From positions 844,001-908,000 of the forward strand of contig CM072149.1 of assembly GCA_036850595.1 (NCBI GenBank): 64,000 nucleotides of DNA. The letters are read 5' to 3'. Source of the DNA: Rhyacichthys aspro. Its lineage: Eukaryota > Chordata > Actinopteri > Gobiiformes > Rhyacichthyidae. This document shows, piece by piece, positions 10,960 through 22,343 of the stretch. A program made the translations under genes and the position numbers. Positions within the stretch are counted from its first letter, which is position 1; every line of letters begins with the position of its first letter. The notes beneath the pieces are model-generated. The model ran no database searches. It was not told the origin of the DNA and saw nothing but the letters and a program-made list of their open reading frames with translations.

Positions 10960-12207
10960 GATGGATATTAAATGCCTACAAAATTTGGTGTATTATATAA
11001 ACTACCCGCTTTGCAGATTCCAATGAGCTACTATGCATGGCTAAAGCGATTAAAATGCCGTACTATCGAGAAAAACAACTTGTCGACATGTTTTTTAACT
11101 GAATTAGAGGTTCTTTCAACTAAACTCCTGACCATTTAATTCATTTATTCATTTCTGCTCGGGACGTCGGGGTCAAAGCAGCGGAATAAGCACCTCCTTA
11201 TTGAAGCAGACAAGAGCAATGATCAATGCCAATCGCGTAATCAGCCTTTATTTGAAGGGGGTCGACGATTCTTAGTCCATCAAGGTTAAGAGTGCGCCAC
11301 TTGTCACACAGTGATTTATTATTGCCCGGAGCAGACAAACTACGTTGCATGCCAAAGGGGCAGACTGGAGCGCTGAGACATAGCCCTGTCGTTTGTATTA
11401 ATAAGTCCAGACGTTATGTGTGAGGCACATTTTGGAAATTACCCTTGAAAAATTAGCGTGTCACGACCGATCGTCATCAAATGATTCAAAGGGTGTGGCC
11501 TGGGCTTATGTAAATGATTTTCATTAGCACAGGCAAAGGAACGCTGCCTATTCGAATGTCTAATTGTAATATAAACCCAAGAGGCAGAGGTTTTCGACAC
11601 AGACCTCGGTCCAAATCCACATTCGAGACAGTGTTTTTAAACCAGAACATTTGGACGAAGCAGGAATTAAAACGTTCAAAGCTACATTTGCAAATATTCA
11701 ATAATAATGTCTTTATGAGAGGATACCACAAGGCTAGAATAGAATAGAATAGTGAATGTAAGTGCCACATCTGATCAGTGCATGGAAGAATTAAAAAAAC
11801 AGACAAACACATAATAAAAACCCAATAAATACCCAATTAAAATCAACTAAAACAACTTTCAGGCACATTTGTAGACCTTTTACATTGATCCTAATGCAAA
11901 AAGCTAACATTGTAATCATAGAAAATCACAAGGGATCAAACGTCAAACGATGGCGTTGTCGAACAGCTTCCAGACACACACCTGCACTGTTCGAAAGCAC
12001 AGTTTTCATTCATAAAAAGTCCTTCCTGTTTACTAGAGTTAACAGGTGTCCTCACACCCCAGGGACCATCACAACAGGTTCACAATATTCTATTCTTGTC
12101 ATTCTGCATGTTTTTACTTTTATAGATGATCTGGTAAAAAAGTGTCACTGAAAGAGGATGCAGAAAGAGAAAGAGAGTTCAATCTAGTTACATTTTGGGG
12201 TAGATTC
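10960..12207. other. unique non-coding DNA
   Basis: The part 11150-11480 is less AT-rich with CpGs and several homeodomain-type cores, a possible conserved element. A 116-codon minus-strand frame at 11486-11836 has no recognisable domain. Confidence 0.4.
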
Positions 12208-12215
12208 ATGTAAAG

Positions 12216-12715
12216 CACACATGTCAAACTCAAGGCCCGGGGGCCAAATGCGGCCCTTTGCAATGTTTTATGTGGCCCTCCAATGCATTTAGTTGGTAAT
12301 ATTTTGGCACATTAAGTTTGAACAAGTTTTAGATGGATTTGAATCAGATTTATTTGATTTGTTCAGCCAGTTTGTCTACATAGATATGTAAAATATGTTC
12401 AAATCCATCTAAAACCTGTTCAAATCCATCTAAATCCTGTTCAAATCCATCTACAACCTGTTCAAATCCAACTAAAACTTGTTCAAACCCATCTGAAACC
12501 GGTTCAAATCCAATTAAAAGCTGTTAAAATCCTACTAAAACCAGTTTACCATAAAAGGAAGATATTAATGTTAAAGATAACTTTTGTAAAACTCAAATGA
12601 AGATGAAACCAAACATTGAAAATGTAATAAAAGCTTCCCAAATGTCACCATCTTTGGCCCCTGAAAGGATTCTTATTATCTATCGTGGCCCCTCACCTCT
12701 TTGAGTTTGACACTG
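12216..12715 (-). mobile_element. A1: hAT (Buster-type) non-autonomous element with minisatellite
   Basis: Ends are CACACATGTCAAACTCAAGG on the left and TTTGAGTTTGACACTG on the right. The flanking 8-bp duplication ATGTAAAG is exact (12208-12215 and 12716-12723). The interior has about seven minisatellite units (about 12390-12545) in the antisense form GTTCAAATCCATCTAAAACC. GC-rich palindromic words (GGCCCGGGGGCC) lie near the left end. No transposase is encoded. Confidence 0.92.
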
Positions 12716-12723
12716 ATGTAAAG

Positions 12724-13648
12724 GAATAGTCGTTTTGGAAAGACATCCAAAATCGTAAAACGTGCGTAATGCAGATATAATTTCAATAACATATCAAGAG
12801 TTTTTTTTGTAATGCCCCCATCCAGCGAGCAGAGCTGAAGTCCTGCCTGGTCTCATTGTTTTGCTCTCAGCAGATTTCTCTCCACCAGTTCCTGCGCTCC
12901 ACCCACACACTGGAGATCAATTTGTCTTGCCGACAGGAATCCATATTTTTCTCATCGCAGGTAGCGTTTCATCCAGCTACCCCTCCCTCGTCTAGCCCCC
13001 CGGTCCATTCCGGAACCACCTCAGTGTAACCGTCTGTCCGGCTCCCTGCCCTACGACCCGCCTTCGCAACGGCAGCTGAGTCAGCCCTCGACCTCTGACG
13101 CTCTTCCACTCAGTTTTTTGGGATAAACTCAAAACGTTGGGAACATCTTGTATCGACAGCCGTTTACGGTTTAGTTTAAAGTCGGTGGAACTTACTTCGC
13201 GGAGTTATACGAGTGAATTTGTTGCGGGAAACTCAAGAAAATAAAATAAATGTGGGAAACTCAACTAGTAAATTCACAGCTTTTTCAAAAACTGTGACAA
13301 TAAATACATTGAGTGACAATAATATGAAGAAAATCACAGAAAACCACATTGTTTATTAAATCCTCTTCTTCTTCTACATGATCAGTTTGAAACATTGCAT
13401 TGTCTCTGTGTTCTATCCTTTCTTTCTCTGTATGTAGCTTGTTTTATACGGTATTCATAAATGTCTAATGCAACCTAAAACAACCTATCTATCAATGAAT
13501 AATGTGGGATGTAATAATAAATCACACGATAAATGAACACCTTTGTTGATTTGATCGCTGACATTTTTCCTCATTTCTTTGAATTCGACATAAAATAGTT
13601 AGAGCCCATAGTGATTGAATGTGAATGTGATATTTGTCTTTGTGTATT
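12724..13648. other. unique non-coding DNA with a candidate conserved block
   Basis: 12830-13110 has CpGs and dense non-repetitive sequence including GATCAATTT and CAGCTG, and might be a conserved element. The remainder is AT-rich without recognisable features. Confidence 0.35.
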
Positions 13649-13740
13649 TCCAAGTGTTGATTTGCGATTGAATGTAATCAGCTGGGATAGGCTCTAGTCC
13701 CCCGGACCCCTAACGGGACTAGTGTATAAACTATAAGTGA
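13649..13740 (+). mobile_element. LINE2-type/SINE 3' tail relic
   Basis: Contains GCTGGGATAGGCTCTAGTCCCC and ACGGGACTA, the same order as the better copy at 31884-32012. This motif is known from widespread fish SINE/LINE tails. The 5' part is diverged. Confidence 0.55.
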
Positions 13741-14460
13741 TATAAACGAAAGAAAGACAGCATTCTCACTTCACAAATCCTCAAACTTTAAAAAAAACAA
13801 AAAAACAATCAAGGGTTTGTCTTGAGGTTTTTTTTTTTTGTCTCAGAATGCCATTTTCTGTGTCATCATATTAATATTAAGTAAAGACGACAGTGAAAAC
13901 AATGAAGTCCCAAAAAACTGCTGGAGTTTTTGTGCTTCAAAAACATATCTAACATTACAAAAACGAATATTATATAATATTACCGACAACCTGCCACTGT
14001 ATTAATATTATTGCACATTATAATCAGTGTTTGCACATTATTTATTTTCTGTTATTTGATTTATTCTCTTACATACATTGCAACTGCTGCTAATTTCCAC
14101 TCAGGTTGTACATATATAATAATACACTCTCATTTTTTTTATTTTTATTTTTATTATATTCTTTTATTTTTCTATGGTGAGAGAGAAACAGTCTCGGTTC
14201 ATGTATGTTCTACACATAGAGGATTAATTGTGTAGATCCATACTCTATTTTAACTATTTTTCGAACTATTTTTGCACGTTTTCTCGTCCACTGTCCATTG
14301 TAACGTCCGCAATAAAACACTGACCAATTATCTTTCTCATCCCGTTGACCACCATACGTTTCATATATGCACTACCCCACTTCTACATCTACTTAGCCTC
14401 GCTCTGCCACACACGCATCCCAGCCAGCATTGCTCCTGTTCATTTACAGTGTTTGAGCAG
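13741..14460. other. AT-rich DNA, possibly old LINE 3' UTR
   Basis: T-rich stretches with TTGCACATTAT words (about 14003-14045) and a (TTTTTA) region at about 14134-14180 resemble LINE 3' untranslated sequence, but no tail or coding part supports a firm call. Confidence 0.25.
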
Positions 14461-16383
14461 TGACACAGTCCGTCCCTGAGGTGCTTTTCCAAAGGTGTTC
14501 CATCGCAAACCTGAGTGGGGCTGGGCGGTGGGAGGCGGGAGGTGCCCTCCGAAGTGTCTGCCGCTGTGAAAAAGCTGCAGCCTGATATCAACATGGGAGC
14601 GGATGAAGGAGAGAGGCATTTTACAACACGGTTTTCTCTCCGTGTTGTCTACCTTGGTCAGAGCGCAGCCCGGCAGCTCCCTTGCGGGCCCCGCTTCGAT
14701 CAATACTACACAAAAGTTGAATTAGACCTCAAGTGGAGAGCACATCTACCTTGGCAAAGGCTGGAGCAGACCTGAAATCCCCTGAACATTCCCTTTCTTT
14801 CCACCAAGTTAACCAATAAGTGGATGAAATGAGAGGGAAAAGAGCAGCTGTCTTTCCTGTTTCTTATCTTTTTTTCTTTTTTTTTTTTTTCTGGACTCCG
14901 TGTCCTTTTTCTCCGTCGCTCTTGGCTCTCAAACTCTCAGTATCTGTTTTGCCTTAAAAGACTCACTTGAGCAGAAATGAAATGCACAATTAGCAGATAT
15001 CCAGAAGAAATGGGACACACATGTGCGGGAGAGGCATGCATGTGTAAGCATCGACAGACTCTTCGTACGGATATCCTTAATTCAATCATGTAGTCTCATT
15101 GACTTTGAGTCATGCTCCAGCGGCTCACGGAGCAAATGTCTTTCAAAGCAGAAAAATGGGAGATAATGCTTGAAAGCGCCGTTCTTTCTTCTTACTTTTC
15201 ATATGTGTGTCAAGAGTCTGTCTTTTCTGTAGTTCTACTATCAAAAATTGGTTATAATATCATAGTAAATTGAAGTATTAAAGACATTCTAGGATACTGA
15301 CCACATCAGAATCAGTCTTATCCTAGTCCTCAGTTTTATCCCCTAAAGTGCCCAGGTTCCTAGTGGTACATGCTGTAAGCAATTAAACAAAATGGATTAT
15401 TAAAAAATTGCAAAAAATGAAAAGTCGATTTAAGAAGAACTACTGTATCAAGCCCTTCTTCTTATTTCATCTCTTATGTCTCACCTGCAATTGGTTTGAT
15501 ACAGTGTAAGCCGCCGCTGACACCGCTTGTATCTTGTTCATTTAATGGAGGTGTGTTAAGTGTCATCGTCAGCTCCGCGCACCTGCCTCCGAGTGGAATT
15601 CGGGGCACGCACACGGCACCTCTCTCGGATCAATAGGAGCCACTCAGAGCAGCTGACACCCCCTTCCACCTGATACCAAACTGGCCCGGGACCAATTACA
15701 CCAACCGCAGGGATTTGCTCACGGAGCCTCTTGTCTACGATGATCTCTCCAAGGATTACAGGTACTTAGCTCCCATTATGTCTGCTCTATTACCTGCCAC
15801 ACACCTCCTCTGTGTTTTCACAACAATCCTGCCTCCTTTACTTCTCAATGGGCACAGCTTGAAAGGGCTCTCTGTGCCGCACACTTTCTCAGGTGCACGC
15901 CGTTGTACTTAAAGCATTTTCACGCGGGGTTTTTATGCTCTTTCGCTCTTTGACACACACGCAGCGCGCCGTTCCTCTCGACAAACACACAAACACACAC
16001 ACACACCCGCTGTTTCCTATTAGAGCCTAAACAATTTTAAATCAAAGTGAACCTAAAATAGGGCTAGAAATCAAAACTGTTAGTATTTTCATTTTATATC
16101 TCTCACTGTGAGCCAACAAAAGTGTTCTGATATTTGGTAAATACAATTTCACAGGAAGGTGGTGTATTTTACAGACTGTTGCTCTTCATACTAAGCGTCA
16201 ACTGCCACCTAAATTATTCATTGACAGATTTTTTTTCCCCTATCATAAAGCTGCAACCTGCACTATGCCTTTAACCACAAGATATTAGTTAGAACATTGT
16301 TTCAAATTGGAAAATTTTATGAGTAACAAATGCCTTGCCACAAATATCTCACAACATTGAGAAAGTTGTATCTGTAGGCAAAA
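14461..16383. other. unique non-coding DNA with several CpG-containing blocks
   Basis: Blocks at 14461-14780 and 15500-15910 are GC-richer than their flanks. A T run lies at 14869-14891 and a CA-rich stretch at 15980-16006. A possible 51-bp exon at 15711-15761 is discussed as a finding. No gene can be supported. Confidence 0.4.
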
Positions 16384-16990
16384 TACCTAGATCCATTATT
16401 TATTTATTTATTTATTTAGACCGTGTGGACTGTGTATTTTATTCCTATTTTTACCTTGCTTCAGATGCTACTTTTTTTTTTTTTTTTTTTTAGGATGCCA
16501 GAAAATCGATAGTGATTTGTCCTTCAGTGTGCTCACTTGCCTAACATAAATGGGACACACAGCTGCCACCAATGAGGAAAAAAGTGTCTGGTTTGTATCA
16601 TTATACCACACCCTAAATTTGTTGATTTTTGCTAATTACCTAGATCCATTATTTATTTATTTATTTATTTATATGTAAGACTGTGTGTACTGTGTATTTT
16701 ATTATTTTTACCTTGCTTCAGATGCTACTTTTTTTTTTTATTTTTTTTTTTTAGGTTTATTTATTTATTTATTTATTTATAAGATATAGGACTGTGTATT
16801 TTATTTTATTTTTTTTTACCTTGCTTCAGATGCTACTTTTTTTTTTTTTATGTTGCCACAAAATTGATAGTGATTTCTCTTTCAGTGTGCTCACTTGCTT
16901 AACCTAAATAGGACACACAGCCTATTTTCCACCAATGAGAAAAAAAGTGTCTAGTTTGCATCATTATACCACACCATAAATTTGATGCAC
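16384..16990. repeat. nested tandem duplication, about 250-350 bp units
   Basis: Unit 1 starts TACCTAGATCC at 16384 and unit 2 with the same word at 16637. Both contain (TTTA)n, ACTGTGTATTTTATT, ACCTTGCTTCAGATGCTAC, a long T run, and TAGTGATTT...TTCAGTGTGCTCACTTGC. Unit 2 is longer because its first part (TTTA array to T run) is itself repeated around 16757-16850. Unit 2 ends near CCATAAATTTGATG (about 16975-16988). Confidence 0.9.
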
Positions 16991-17470
16991 TCTATTATTT
17001 CCATTAAGTTTTCTTTTTCACGCTCACCCTGTCATCACACCTGTATGTTTCCACTTCCACTTCTTATTATCTCCCCGTTGCCAGTTGCGCTGCTCGTAAA
17101 GCTCGAGTCGGCCGTGCTCGCGCAGCTCTTCAGACGAGAGGTAAGCCGATCTCTCTGACAGACACACGCCTGGCAGCTGTAGGGCCGGGGGCGCTGAGGA
17201 GGTAATTACCCGTGACAGACGTACCTGTACGGGTCTCACCTCCTCCGCCTCACTCACTTAAACCTGCACTTATCACAGTTAGCATCACGCCGCAGACACT
17301 CCATCACAGGATTAAGGTGTTTTCGGCATTGATTTCATGTCGGCTCTGTTTATTTTTTCACATGCTCTTCACTGTCAGTGGAGTAAAGCTGTTCCGTGAT
17401 GTTACATGACATTCTCTCTTAATGCCTCTGTAAGCTTTTCCTGGTGTTACATTATATTAGATTAAAGATC
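16991..17470. other. unique non-coding DNA
   Basis: 17040-17330 is CpG-containing and unique. It has short unrelated open frames on both strands and no recognised gene. Confidence 0.35.
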
Positions 17471-17478
17471 CTCTATCA

Positions 17479-18330
17479 CACACGTGTTAAACTCAAGGCC
17501 AGGGGCCAAATGCGGCCTTTTGCAATGTTTTATGTGGCCCTTCAATACATTTAGAATGAATTTTTATACTAGGTTTTAACTGGATTTGAACAGGTTTTAG
17601 ATGGCTTTGATTTATGCAACAAAGACAAATAAAATCTGTTCAAATCCATCTAAAACCGGTTCAAATTCAACGAAAACCTGTTCAAATCCAACTACAACCT
17701 GTTGAAATACATCAAAAGTCTGTTGAAACCCAACTAAAACCTGTTCAAATCTGGCTAAAACCTGTTAGAATCCATTTAAAACTTGTTGAAATCCATCTAA
17801 AATCTGTTCAAATCCATCTAAAACCTGTTCAAATTCAACTAAAACCTATTGAAATCCAACCACAACCTGTTCAAATCTATCTAAAACCGGTTCAAATTCA
17901 ACTAAAATCTGTTCAAATCCAACTAAAACCTGTTCAAATCCATCTAAAATCTGTTGAAACCCAACTAAAACCTGTTCAAATCCGACTAAAACCTGTTCAA
18001 ATCCATTTAAAACTTGTTGAAATCCAACTACAACCTGTTCAAATCCAACTAAAACCTGTTCAAATCTGACTAAAACCTGTTCGAATCCATTTAAAACTTG
18101 TTGAAATCCAACTACAACCTGTTCAAATCCAACTAAAACCTGTTCAAATCTGACTAAAACCTGTTCAAATGCAACTAAAACCAGTTTCCATAAAAGAAGG
18201 AAATTATTGTTTTGTAAAACTCAAATGAGGATGAAATGTCACATTCAAAATTTAATAAAAGCTTCCAAATGTCACCATCTTCGGCCCCTGAAAGGATTCT
18301 TATTAACTTGAGTGGCTCTATCCTAACTGT
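17479..18330 (-). mobile_element. A2: hAT (Buster-type) element with long minisatellite, right end eroded
   Basis: Left end CACACGTGTTAAACTCAAGG at 17479. The array (about 17625-18180) has roughly 26 units in antisense form. It leaves one frame open for 151 codons (17614-18069), giving a heptad-repeat peptide that I regard as a by-product. The right terminus is missing or mutated after TTATTAACTTGAGTGG. CTCTATC occurs at both edges (17471 and 18316), but the right-hand match may be eroded element sequence, so the duplication is uncertain. Confidence 0.85.
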
Positions 18331-18603
18331 ATGTGGATTTATTTAATTATTTATTAGCTCCACAGAGCACTATAATGGACTATAGTGAATCTCTATTGAA
18401 CAGTCCTGGACACTTTTAAAGATGGAGCATTTATTTAACACATTTATTTTACTTATAACAAGACTTCATGTGGCATTTGTATTACACCAATGATAATCTT
18501 TCCAGTCAGAGAGGGCAGACTGATTCGGAACAATTGTGATATGGAAACAATCTGACGTGTCAGAAAAACTTGGCTTACTGGTTAGTGTTATTGGAACATC
18601 ATT
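18331..18603. other. spacer between inverted copies A2 and A3
   Basis: About 270 bp of AT-rich unique DNA with no feature recognised. Confidence 0.4.
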
Positions 18604-18611
18604 CTTTAGGG

Positions 18612-19286
18612 CAGGGGTGTCAACTCAAAATGGGGAGGGGCCGCGGAAGTTAATAAGAATCCTTTCAGGGGCATTTGGGAAGCTTTAATTAAATTCTGAA
18701 TGTGAGATTTCATATTTATTTGAGTCTTAGAAAAGGAATCACACAAATAATCATTTCCTCCTTTAATGGAAACTGGTTTTAGTTGGATTTAAATAGGTTT
18801 TAGTTAGATTTCGACAGATTTTAGATGTATTTCAACGGGTTTTAGTTGAATTTGAACAGATTTTAGACAGATTTGGATAGGTTTAGTCAGATTTGAACAG
18901 GTTTTAGATGGATTTGGACAGGTTTTAGTCAGATTTGAACTCGTTTGGTTACTTATCTTTGTTGCAAAAACGAAATCCATCTCAAACCTGTTAAATTCAA
19001 TGAATAAAACCTAGTGCCATAAATATCACCTTCTGTGTCTAATGTTAATTGTAACTGGTCTTGTAATAGTAACATGTATGTCTCTTTTATTGTGCCTGCC
19101 TTAGGACAACAGATGAAATTTAGCTACTGTAGCTAACTCTGGAATATTTACTGTGATGCTTTTTTGCTCATATGTTCATCAATATGCACTGTCCTAAATA
19201 AATAAACACATAAATGTATTGAAGGGCCACGTAAAACACTGCAAAGGCCCGCATTTGGCCCCTGGGCCTTGAGTTTGACACATGTG
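18612..19286 (+). mobile_element. A3: hAT (Buster-type) element with minisatellite
   Basis: Left end CAGGGGTGTCAACTC and right end GAGTTTGACACATGTG. The duplication CTTTAGGG is exact (18604-18611 and 19287-19294). The minisatellite lies at about 18775-18955. About 150 bp of unrelated AT-rich sequence between the array and the right end is absent from most copies. Confidence 0.9.
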
Positions 19287-19294
19287 CTTTAGGG

Positions 19295-21127
19295 TATATA
19301 AAAGTTATTCTTTATCAGGTCTGTTATGCTAACGGAAAAAAAAGTGTAGGCTAGGTAGTAGGTAGTTTTAGCGTAATAATGACTTCAATGCAATAAGCAA
19401 GTATACCTAGTGTGTTAGCATGTTTAAACCACAAATTATTGCAGACTAAGTGCTTTAATGTGGATACAGATCATTTCTAAACTCATGGTAGGTGTTGGAG
19501 GATATGGCAGTCAATAGGCACTGAATGTCCACTTCACACATATTGGCGTAGTAAAGGATAGAACGTCACTCGGCGGCTGGCTGGGGATTGTCTCTATTTC
19601 TTGGTTGAGCGCTTCAGCGACTCCGGCCGACGAGGGAGGGGTTCGTCCTGCCATCACACGCCGCTGACCTCAAACCACGGCCCGGAAACACTAACCTTTT
19701 CTCGCCCCTCCAAAATCAAATCAATACCACTTTCGCTGGGAAAAGGAAAAGTCCGTGTTGGCATTAATCATCTGTGCTCCCATGCTTGACTCTGCAGTTT
19801 GCGGCCCCGCGTCTAGCTCCTTGTTTGGTTGAAAACGAATGGATGAGCGCTTGCGTTTGGAATGACGGAGTGGCTCGTTGCGATGTCTGGCTACTTTTCA
19901 ACAAAAGTCAATGAAGGGGGTCTTTCTGCACGCAAAAAGAATAACACAGACAGAGTCGAAACCCACCTGAGAAGATCGAAGAAGGTTTGGCTCCTTCTCT
20001 TCCTGTTTCCCGTCTTGCTACAAGCTTATCTAGCTCATAAAGGTGAAGAAGCCAAAAAGTCATTTTGAATAGTCATTATGGGGTCAAAGGATTTCAGCTC
20101 CATTTCAAAAGCCACATCCTGGATGAATCGACCCACCGCTGGCAGGCTCCGCGCGCGTCGAGTGCTCCGTGTCCTTCCTGTGATTGCATTAGCCGAGCGC
20201 CGCGAGCCCGCCGTCCCATCCTCGTAAACGCTCCCTCTTGACGCTCCAATGTGAGCACATACAGGTGCAGCAATAGAGGCCTCGCTCACGTCGGCAGGAA
20301 ACAGGTGTCAGGCTATTGATAGCGTCCTGATGAGCGTTGAGGGGAGGTCTCGGAAACACGCAGCGTATGAAAATCAGGTGGGTTGTTGTGCGGTCCCTGG
20401 GCACGCTAACTACTAATTGTTACCAACGTTCGGTCTATTTTTGTGGCCTGCTGCCAGATGGTTGGAAAGAAAGGAGAAGGTAGCTGTGTTTATAACAGGT
20501 TGTTGCTTCCTGATTAAAGTAACCTTAGGGAGCCTTTAACACCTGGCTAATAGACACGTCAAACGTATAACAGAATGGAAATGTGTAGGAACACGAGTCG
20601 GTGTTTTCGTGCTTTGGAGCACACTTGTTAAAATGTGCAAATATCAGTGTAACTTTCAGGAAATCATGCTTTGCTGCTGACTTTCAGCGTTAAATAAGCA
20701 ACTAGGCAGAATTATAGAATGTTAATGCGAAAAACTAATATTAATAAGTAGAATTCCACTGTGTTATTATGTCTCTTCAGTGTCTTAATAATAAAACTCA
20801 CACAAAGCTTTAATACTTCATAATTTGATAAATAAAGCTTTTTTTTTGCAGAAAATGTGTGGATATATAGAGTTTATACATTACAAAATGGTGGTATAAT
20901 TGAATACCATTTCATTAATTCCAGAACTTTTCATTAGAACTTTTCTTCAGTGGATGGACACCCAAACATTTTGGTTCACAATGTTTCCTGATGATTATTG
21001 TCTCTGCTAATGGCCAAGGTTATTACAATATATTATATAATGCATTGTATGGTATGTATGGTGGTAGTCTTCTATTCTATGCACTCCTTTCAACAATTTC
21101 AATAGTATGTTTATGCAAAAGTAATGT
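19295..21127. other. unique non-coding DNA with two CpG-containing blocks
   Basis: 19565-19860 and 20100-20410 are GC-richer and unique; the rest is AT-rich. No exon, RNA or repeat is recognised. Confidence 0.4.
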
Positions 21128-21156
21128 GTTTTTTTGGGGGTTTTTTTTGTCTACAG
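21128..21156 (-). mobile_element. A-tail and edge of a SINE interrupted by A4
   Basis: On the minus strand this reads CTGTAGAC followed by runs of A and C. It continues the SINE body at 22217-22343 once A4 and one copy of its duplication are removed. Confidence 0.6.
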
Positions 21157-22216
21157 CAGTGGTGTCAAACTGAAATTGGTGAAGGGCCATGAAAGTTGAT
21201 AAGAATCCTATCAGGGGCCGAAGATGGTGACATTTGGAAGCTTTTGAATGTGAGATTTCATCTTCATTTGAGTCTTACAAACAAAAGCTTCCTCTCTTTA
21301 TGGAAACTGGTTTTAGTTGGATTTCAACAAGTTTTAGTCAGATTATAACAGGTTTTAGTCAGATTATAACAAGTTTTAGATGGATGTAAACAGGTTTTAG
21401 TCAGATTTGAACAGGTTTTAGTTGGATTTCAACAGGTTTTAGTCAGATTATAACAGGTTTTAGTCAGTTTTCAACAAGTTTTAGATGGATGTAAATATGT
21501 TTTAGTCAGATTTGAACAGGTTTTAGTTGGATTTCAACAAGTTTTAGTCAGATTATAACAGGTTTTAGTCAGATTTGAACAGGTTTTAGTTGGATTTCAA
21601 CAGGTTTTAGTCAGATTATAACAGGTTTTAGTCAGATTTCAACAAGTTTTAGATGGATGTAAACAGGTTTTAGTCAGATTTGAACAGGTTTTAGTTGGAT
21701 TTCAACAGGTTTTAGTCAGATTATAACAGGTTTTAGTCAGATTTCAACAAGTTTTAGATGGATGTAAACAGGTTTTAGTCAGATTTGAACACGTTTTAGT
21801 TGGATTTCAACAAGTTTTAGTCAGATTATAACAGGTTTTAGTCAGATTTCAACAAGTTTTAGATGGATGTAAACAGGTTTTAGTCAGATTTGAACACGTT
21901 TTAGTTGGATTTCAACAAGTTTTAGTCAGATTATAACAGGTTTTAGTCAGATTTCAACAAGTTTTAGATGGATGTAAACAGGTTTTAGTCAGATTTGAAC
22001 AGGTTTTAGTTGGATTTCAACAGATTGTACATGATTTCAACAGGTTTTGGTTGAATTTGACAAAATTCAAATACAAATTCTTTGTAGCAAAACTCAAATC
22101 CATCTAAAACATGCAATTCAATGAATAAAACCTAGTACCAAACATATCTCCTTCAAAACGTATTGAAGGGCCACATAAAACATTGCAAAGGGCCACATTT
22201 GAGTTTGACACGTGTG
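21157..22216 (+). mobile_element. A4: longest hAT (Buster-type) copy, 105-bp higher-order minisatellite
   Basis: Left end CAGTGGTGTCAAACTG and right end GAGTTTGACACGTGTG. The duplication GTCTACAG is exact (21149-21156 and 22217-22224). The array (about 21308-22060) is made of 21-bp units arranged in sets of five (about 105 bp), recognisable by the order TTGG, CAGATTATAAC, CAGATTTCAAC, ATGGATGTAAAC, CAGATTTGAAC. The set repeats several times. Its leader (GAAATTGGTGAAGGGCCATG) matches A6 and A7, marking one subfamily. Confidence 0.93.
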
Positions 22217-22343
22217 GTCTACAGCATAGTACATAGAGAGGAAACAGGGTGAAAGGGAGGAATAAAACTGCGAAAATGACCTGAATGGGAATCGAACCCA
22301 GGTCTAAGTATATCCTATGCGCTCTACCAGGCGAGCCACCCCA
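22217..22343 (-). mobile_element. tRNA-derived SINE, body
   Basis: On the minus strand it begins GGGGTGGCTCGCCTGGTAGAG, a good box A (22321-22338). GGTTCGATTCC, a good box B, follows at 22288-22298. The acceptor stem does not pair (GGGGTGG has no matching 3' strand), so it is a SINE head, not a tRNA gene. A pyrimidine-rich body follows. The A-tail lies at 21128-21148, beyond the inserted A4. Confidence 0.75.

Noticed and set aside
17614..18069. 151-codon heptad-repeat protein
   Set aside because: It is the translation of a transposon minisatellite with 21-bp units; no start context, no gene structure.
17471..18323. CTCTATC pair as an A2 target duplication
   Set aside because: The right-hand copy aligns equally well with eroded element sequence (CTCTATCC versus CCCTTTACC in A9), so I left the duplication unclaimed.
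21308..22060. CRISPR-like regular array
   Set aside because: Repeats are contiguous without unique spacers, lie inside a transposon with target duplications, and the DNA is eukaryotic.
22272..22343. tRNA gene on the minus strand
   Set aside because: Good boxes A and B, but the acceptor stem does not pair and a SINE body with A-tail follows.
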